Source: Candidatus Bathyarchaeum sp. (GTDB taxonomy: Archaea; Thermoproteota; Bathyarchaeia; Bathyarchaeales; Bathyarchaeaceae). Taken from it: a stretch of DNA of 9,143 nt. The position numbers and the translations under genes are program-made. The notes beneath the pieces were generated by a model. That model was not told the DNA's origin and ran no database searches. It saw only the letters and a list, made by a program, of their open reading frames with translations. Below, in pieces: positions 6,231-9,143 of this stretch (positions are counted from its first letter, which is position 1; every line of letters starts with the position of its first letter). The stretch spans positions 1-9,143 of the forward strand of contig PIXS01000201.1 in assembly GCA_003096255.1 (NCBI GenBank). Direction: 5' to 3'.

Positions 6231-6266
6231 GAGTATACGGTGTAATCAGAAAAAGGGCGGTATATT

Positions 6267-6908
6267 ATGACTTCAGAGTGTTTTGAGTGCCTAGTCATGG
6301 ACTGGGACCTGTTTTACAGTTTAGCTAAAAAAGTAGGAGACAAAATCAACAAGTCAAACTACAAACCTGACGTAATAGTGGGACTAGCAAGAGGTGGCTG
6401 GGTGCTAGCCCGAGTTCTTTGTGACTTTGTTGGAGTAAAAGACCTAGTTAGTCTAAAAGTTGAGCATTGGGGAGTCACAGCAACTCCAGATGGAACGGCC
6501 AAACTAAAAAACGAAATAAACGTGGATTTGAAAGGAAAAAACGTCCTAGTAGTGGATGACATCACAGACACTGGAGAAAGCATGCGCGTAGCAGTAGATT
6601 ACATCAAAACTTTGGAACCCGCCGAAGTCAAAACAGCCAGCCTGCAACACTTAACATGCGCCAAGTTCAAGTCAGACTACGTGGGTGAAGAACGCGACTG
6701 GATTTGGGTAATATTTCCATGGAACTTCACAGAAGACATGTGTACCATAATTCCAAAGGTATGTACCCGTCTGAAAATAGGCCTTGAAAACGTTGATGCT
6801 TCACAACTAAAAAGTGAGCTGAAACAAAACTACTGCATCGACACAACAGAAGAAACAATAAACGACATTTTACAAGAAATCAAACGACGAAACGGCACAC
6901 AAAAATAA
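6267..6908 (+). CDS. Purine-type phosphoribosyltransferase (COG2236-like)
   Basis: A 213-residue type I phosphoribosyltransferase, which transfers phosphoribose from PRPP to a base in cytoplasmic nucleotide salvage. Residues 36-44 (VIVGLARGG) hold the pyrophosphate loop. The PRPP-binding signature is LVVDDITDTGES at 94-105, with the paired acidic residues D97-D98 and the phosphate loop DITDTGES. The segment W146-V-I-F-P-W-N153 is typical of the archaeal/bacterial group of putative HGPRT-like enzymes, in which the hood region following the core contacts the base. Residues about 155-213 form a C-terminal extension with predicted helices, common in archaeal members. The exact base (hypoxanthine, guanine or xanthine) cannot be read from sequence. 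A ribosome-binding site is weak (GGGCGG, six bases upstream). The gene converges on the MTA phosphorylase, and its stop codon lies in a shared hairpin. Confidence 0.88.
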   Translation: MTSECFECLVMDWDLFYSLAKKVGDKINKSNYKPDVIVGLARGGWVLARVLCDFVGVKDLVSLKVEHWGVTATPDGTAKLKNEINVDLKGKNVLVVDDITDTGESMRVAVDYIKTLEPAEVKTASLQHLTCAKFKSDYVGEERDWIWVIFPWNFTEDMCTIIPKVCTRLKIGLENVDASQLKSELKQNYCIDTTEETINDILQEIKRRNGTQK

Positions 6909-6934
6909 ACTGAGGGACAATCATCCTCAGTTTA
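6906..6934. terminator. Shared hairpin between convergent genes, formed by both stop codons
   Basis: TAAACTGAGG (6906-6915) and CCTCAGTTTA (6925-6934) make a perfect 10-bp stem with a 9-nt loop. The outermost three pairs are the TAA of the phosphoribosyltransferase and the TAA of the MTA phosphorylase on the other strand. Continuing along the minus strand, TTTATTTTTG follows the stem, so the structure is a good intrinsic terminator for the phosphorylase. The plus strand has only TTTAC after it, so termination there is less clear. Confidence 0.7.
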
Positions 6935-7729
6935 CATCAACGCGTCTTTGAGGGCTGAACCGCAGCCACATTCTCTTGTTTTTGGAATCTGTGGGATTGC
7001 TTCAAGGATTAGTTTTTTGAGGTTTTCGTTGTTTTCTCTGGCTTTTTCGATTACCTCTTTTGTAGAAACAGGGTTGTCAGCCCACACATCGTAGTCAGTA
7101 ATTGTGGATATTGAAACATAACACAACTCAGCTTCTTTTGCCAAGATGCATTCAGGATAAAGGGTCATTCCTACTACGTCTGCTTTCCACATTTGGAAAA
7201 GTTTGGATTCTGCTCGGGTTGAAAATCTTGGGCCTTCAATGCACACGTAGGTTCCTGTTGTTTTGACGTCTAATCCAATTTTTTGGGCTTTTTCGATAAA
7301 CAGTTGTCGTAGTTGTTCACAGAAGGGGTCTGCTGCTGATATGTGGCAAACCTGTCCACCTTCGTAGAAGGTGTCTAACCGTTTTTTTGTTCGGTCAATG
7401 AATTGGTCGGGAATTACAAAGGCTCCTGGACCATAGTCTTGGCGTAGGCTTCCTACTGCTGCTGACGCGATTATTCGTTTGACTCCAAGCTGTTTTAGTG
7501 CCCAAATGTTTGCGCGGTAGTTTACTTGATGAGGAGGAATCGTGTGGCTTTTGCCGTGACGAGCAATAAATGCTACTTTCACGTTTTTGTAGTTGCCAAC
7601 AGAAACTAGGTCTGAGGTCGCACCAAAAGGAGTGAAAACTTTTATGTCTTTTACATCTTCAAAGCTTTCTTGGTCATATACTCCTGTTCCGCCTATGATT
7701 CCTATTTCTGCAGTTTCTGTTGTTGTCAC
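6932..7729 (-). CDS. mtnP: S-methyl-5'-thioadenosine phosphorylase
   Basis: A 265-residue enzyme of the PNP/MTAP family that cleaves methylthioadenosine (from polyamine synthesis and other S-adenosylmethionine reactions) with phosphate to adenine and 5-methylthioribose-1-phosphate. The chain shows GIIGGTG (10-16, phosphate loop), RHGKSHTIPPHQVNYRANI (57-75), AAVGSL (90-95), CIEGPRFSTRAES (163-175), VGMTLYPE (186-193, with the methionine contacting the ribose) and TDYDVW (211-216). The Asp pair in TDYD marks 6-aminopurine specificity, as in human MTAP, where purine nucleoside phosphorylases have Asn; this argues against inosine or guanosine as main substrates. The C-terminus has a C-G-C motif (254-256), as described for hyperthermophilic archaeal MTAPs. 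The start is GTG at 7729 with GGAAGTGAT three bases upstream; an overlapping ATG there is immediately followed by a stop. Slightly shorter than human MTAP. Confidence 0.95.
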   Translation of the reverse strand: MTTTETAEIGIIGGTGVYDQESFEDVKDIKVFTPFGATSDLVSVGNYKNVKVAFIARHGKSHTIPPHQVNYRANIWALKQLGVKRIIASAAVGSLRQDYGPGAFVIPDQFIDRTKKRLDTFYEGGQVCHISAADPFCEQLRQLFIEKAQKIGLDVKTTGTYVCIEGPRFSTRAESKLFQMWKADVVGMTLYPECILAKEAELCYVSISTITDYDVWADNPVSTKEVIEKARENNENLKKLILEAIPQIPKTRECGCGSALKDALM

Positions 7730-7770
7730 ATAATCACTTCCAAAGTTCTAAACCATATAACATCAAGAGT

Positions 7771-7782
7771 TTATTTAAAAAT
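7771..7782 (-). promoter_or_regulatory. TATA box of the MTA phosphorylase
   Basis: ATTTTTAAATAA on the minus strand closely matches the archaeal TTTAWATA element and is centred 47 bases before the GTG start, giving a leader of about 20 nt with the GGAAGTGAT site. A second element, GTTATATGG (7761-7753), could instead give a nearly leaderless transcript. Either means the gene is not simply cotranscribed with the fluoride channel 87 bases upstream. Confidence 0.6.
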
Positions 7783-7816
7783 AGTGAGTGTCAACCACAG
7801 AATTTCAGCAGTCATA

Positions 7817-8200
7817 CTAAACAGCGGCTACAATAACGCCAGTTAGCCATCTGGCAGAAATCAATGCACCTAAAGACAAAAACACGTTTGCTAGTATGTT
7901 AAGAACTGCATGAACCAAACATTGACTATCTAACAAATTGCAGGTTTCAAGGGCGAACGAGGACATGCTTGTTAAGGAACCACAAAACCCGATGGACATA
8001 AACAGCGTGTAGTTTGCGTTTAGATTCAGCAAAGGCGAAACAACAGAAAAGACACCCAAAATGAAGCTTCCAACGACGTTAACGATTAGAATGTTGATTG
8101 AAAGTCCTCCAAAGAGTATTGGTGCTTCAGTTATTCTGTAGCGTAAGCAGGCCCCGACAATTGCACCAACAGCTAAGAACACTAATTCGATTCCTTTCAT
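7817..8200 (-). CDS. crcB: Fluoride ion channel FluC (CrcB)
   Basis: A 127-residue four-helix membrane protein of the CrcB/Fluc family, which exports fluoride through dual-topology dimers in the cytoplasmic membrane. Hydrophobic segments lie at about 4-19, 33-54, 64-86 and 95-125. Family landmarks are GACLRYR (16-22), the pore Asn in NVVGSFILG (41-49), and GFCGSLTSMSSFALE (71-85), which holds the helix-3 break and central sodium site. The usual TTFSTF pore motif reads TSMSSF here: the second Phe-box residue is kept (F82) but the first is Met79. A single copy implies a homodimer. The start ATG 8200 has only a weak ribosome-binding site (GTGAA). I see no crcB-type fluoride riboswitch upstream. 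The gene lies 87 bases before the MTA phosphorylase on the same strand and is divergent from the flavodoxin. Confidence 0.95.
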   Translation of the reverse strand: MKGIELVFLAVGAIVGACLRYRITEAPILFGGLSINILIVNVVGSFILGVFSVVSPLLNLNANYTLFMSIGFCGSLTSMSSFALETCNLLDSQCLVHAVLNILANVFLSLGALISARWLTGVIVAAV

Positions 8201-8340
8201 TGTTCACAGGTCCAATTTCAGCCGATTGATTGTTGGGTTAGATTCTAATGTAGAAACAAGGTTGATAGATAAGTTTTCTGAGTCCTCTGAATTTGGGTTC
8301 GATGTTTGCTGTGCAATACGTAACAGTTATCTTTCTTTAG

Positions 8341-8353
8341 TAATGTTACATTA
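8341..8353. promoter_or_regulatory. Perfect 13-bp palindrome between crcB and the flavodoxin
   Basis: TAATGT and ACATTA flank a single T. It lies 17 bases before the chosen flavodoxin start and coincides with the only AT-rich promoter-like sequence close by (TTACATTATT). A smaller palindrome, TAACAGTTA, lies at 8321-8329. The pair may be an operator region for the flavodoxin or for crcB. The rest of the gap 8201-8369 shows no other clear element. Confidence 0.35.
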
Positions 8354-8369
8354 TTTGGGTTGTAGAATT

Positions 8370-8828
8370 TTGACGAAAAACCTCAAATTGCTTATAGTGT
8401 ATTATAGCCAAACCGGCAACACTGAGAAAATGGCCAGAGCAGTAGAAGAGGGCGCCAAGTCAGTTGTTGGAATTGAAGTAGAAGTGAAATATTTTGTTAA
8501 ACCCGAAGAACTAGCAGAAGCAGATGCAATTATTCTTGGAATGCCTACGTATTATCACGACATTGGAGTGGACATGAAGAACTTGCTGGAAAAAGCTTCC
8601 AAAGAAGAAATTGACCTGAAAGGAAAAATTGGGGCAACCTTTGGTTCTTTTGGCTGGAGTGGAGAAGCACCCAACATGCTGTTAGAAATACTGAAAAACA
8701 GATTCCAAATGGATGTTGTCGAGCCTGCTGTACGAATAAAGTATAACCCCGATGCTAAAGCCTTAGATGAGTGCCGTAACTTGGGAAAAACTGTTGCTGA
8801 AAAAATGGTTAAAAACAGTTTGAAGTAA
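8370..8828 (+). CDS. Short-chain flavodoxin
   Basis: A flavodoxin-fold FMN protein of 152 residues if started at TTG 8370; it would act as a soluble electron carrier or small flavin reductase. The first strand LLIVYY leads into the FMN phosphate loop SQTGNT (13-18). GMPTYY (57-62) is the isoalloxazine loop after strand 3, and GSFGWSGEAP (92-101) is the second FMN loop. The last motif closely resembles the flavodoxin domain of archaeal flavodiiron proteins (FprA), but the metallo-beta-lactamase-like part is absent, so it is a stand-alone domain. The start is uncertain: the frame is open back to 8226, with an ATG at 8343 and TTGs at 8370 and 8388. The upstream translation does not look like flavodoxin, and TTG 8370 has a weak GGGTTG site seven bases upstream. 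Confidence 0.85.
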   Translation: MTKNLKLLIVYYSQTGNTEKMARAVEEGAKSVVGIEVEVKYFVKPEELAEADAIILGMPTYYHDIGVDMKNLLEKASKEEIDLKGKIGATFGSFGWSGEAPNMLLEILKNRFQMDVVEPAVRIKYNPDAKALDECRNLGKTVAEKMVKNSLK

Positions 8829-8856
8829 CAGGCATTGGTAGCCCCCGTTTGTTTAA

Positions 8857-8901
8857 TATATAGACGTAGGTAGATGTGCTGTACTAAACGGAGTCTATAT
8901 A
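8857..8901. repeat. Inverted repeat in the gap after the flavodoxin
   Basis: TATATAGAC (8857-8865) and GTCTATATA (8893-8901) are perfect 9-base arms with a 27-base spacer. Within the spacer, ATGTGC (8874-8879) can also pair with GCACAT (8914-8919), interleaved with the first stem. The left arm overlaps a TATA-like TTTAATATATAG (8853-8862). The gap 8829-9074 contains no recognisable gene. Confidence 0.5.
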
Positions 8902-8999
8902 GATTCAATAGAGGCACATATACTATTTTCAAAAAATATTTAGATTAAGTAGTTTATATTGATAACCAGTAAAACCTAAAAAGGTAAAACAAGAGTGAT

Positions 9000-9042
9000 T
9001 GATAATTTCAAGTTCGTGAAAGACTTATTATCACATTTTTTT
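9000..9042 (+). promoter_or_regulatory. Hairpin plus T7, or TATA box, before the last gene
   Basis: TGATAA (9000-9005) pairs with TTATCA (9028-9033) and the inner arms TTTCA/TGAAA (9006-9010, 9017-9021) close a 6-nt loop, leaving a one-sided bulge. T7 (9036-9042) follows. This could end transcripts from the flavodoxin side or act as an attenuator. Alternatively CTTATTATC (9024-9032) is simply the TATA box of the gene at 9075, with the 47-base spacing usual here. Confidence 0.4.
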
Positions 9043-9074
9043 GTTAAGAATGTACATAAGTTGGAGGTGAAAAA

Positions 9075-9143
9075 ATGAGTATTGAATATGAGGCAAAACT
9101 TCCATTCAGCCCAAAAAAAGTATTCGCAGTTGTAATAATTGCA
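9075..9143 (+). CDS. Start of an unidentified gene (first 23 codons)
   Basis: ATG at 9075 is preceded by a near-perfect Shine-Dalgarno sequence, GGAGGTGA (9063-9070), four bases upstream. The 23 visible residues begin MSIEYEAKLPFSPKKVF and continue VAVIIA-like (AVVIIA), so the last visible residues may open a hydrophobic segment. The fragment is too short to assign a family; the rest lies beyond the window. Confidence 0.7.
   Translation, partial: MSIEYEAKLPFSPKKVFAVVIIA

Noticed and set aside
6932..8200. MTA phosphorylase and crcB as one operon.
   Set aside because: They share a strand, but the 87-base gap has a strong TATA box at the right spacing for the phosphorylase and the functions are unrelated.
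8201..8369. A crcB-type fluoride riboswitch before the fluoride channel.
   Set aside because: I found none of the conserved elements of that motif in the minus-strand leader, and the pairing needed for its pseudoknot is not visible.
8226..8369. A 48-residue N-terminal extension of the flavodoxin from TTG 8226.
   Set aside because: The translation has no flavodoxin character, begins with TTG without a ribosome site and would cover the whole divergent control region with crcB.
6201..8850. The 9-mer CCCCCGTTT occurs at 6201-6209 and 8842-8850, both near TATA-like sequences.
   Set aside because: Its distance from the TATA-like element differs between the two sites, so it is not a consistent BRE; two copies can be chance.

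Overview
The window is an ordinary stretch of archaeal chromosome. The strongest evidence is a complete ABCE1/Rli1 gene (3729-5522); this ribosome-recycling ATPase occurs in archaea and eukaryotes but not in bacteria. TATA-like boxes, an archaeal-type MTA phosphorylase and short Shine-Dalgarno leaders agree. The two large secreted proteins (a beta-propeller protein with PQQ-like repeats and a 135-residue secreted domain) and the small pilin-like membrane protein resemble proteins I associate with Bathyarchaeia. That lineage call is by family resemblance only and is moderate in confidence. I see no rRNA, tRNA, CRISPR array, insertion sequence, integrase, toxin-antitoxin or defence gene.

Layout: 1-1891 (minus) holds the first 630 codons of a large secreted beta-propeller protein that runs off the left edge. 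A 407-base gene-free leader region follows (1892-2298). AIM24-family protein (2299-2994, minus) and a small secreted protein (3185-3592, plus) are divergent and share a control region with a perfect 21-bp palindrome. ABCE1 (3729-5522, plus) is followed by a T-tract-rich region carrying a doubtful basic reading frame on the other strand (5543-5755). A 78-residue membrane protein (5828-6064, minus) diverges from a phosphoribosyltransferase (6267-6908, plus). The latter converges on S-methyl-5'-thioadenosine phosphorylase (6932-7729, minus), and the stop codons of the two genes sit opposite each other in one hairpin. A FluC/CrcB fluoride channel (7817-8200, minus) and a short-chain flavodoxin (about 8370-8828, plus) are divergent. 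A 246-base gap with several inverted repeats leads to the first 23 codons of another gene (9075 onward, plus), introduced by a near-perfect Shine-Dalgarno site.

The genes look like independent housekeeping units, not one system. Nearly every gene has its own candidate TATA box centred about 40-51 bases before the start codon, implying leaders of about 20 nt. The beta-propeller gene is the exception, with its nearest good TATA boxes about 250 bases upstream. Loose functional links exist: the phosphoribosyltransferase and MTA phosphorylase both belong to purine salvage, and ABCE1 recycles ribosomes. I found no convincing new multi-gene system. The points most worth a second look are the 21-bp operator-like palindrome, the hairpins built over stop codons, the long leader with a duplicated ribosome-binding site, the Phe-to-Met change in the fluoride channel, and the two small uncharacterised proteins.
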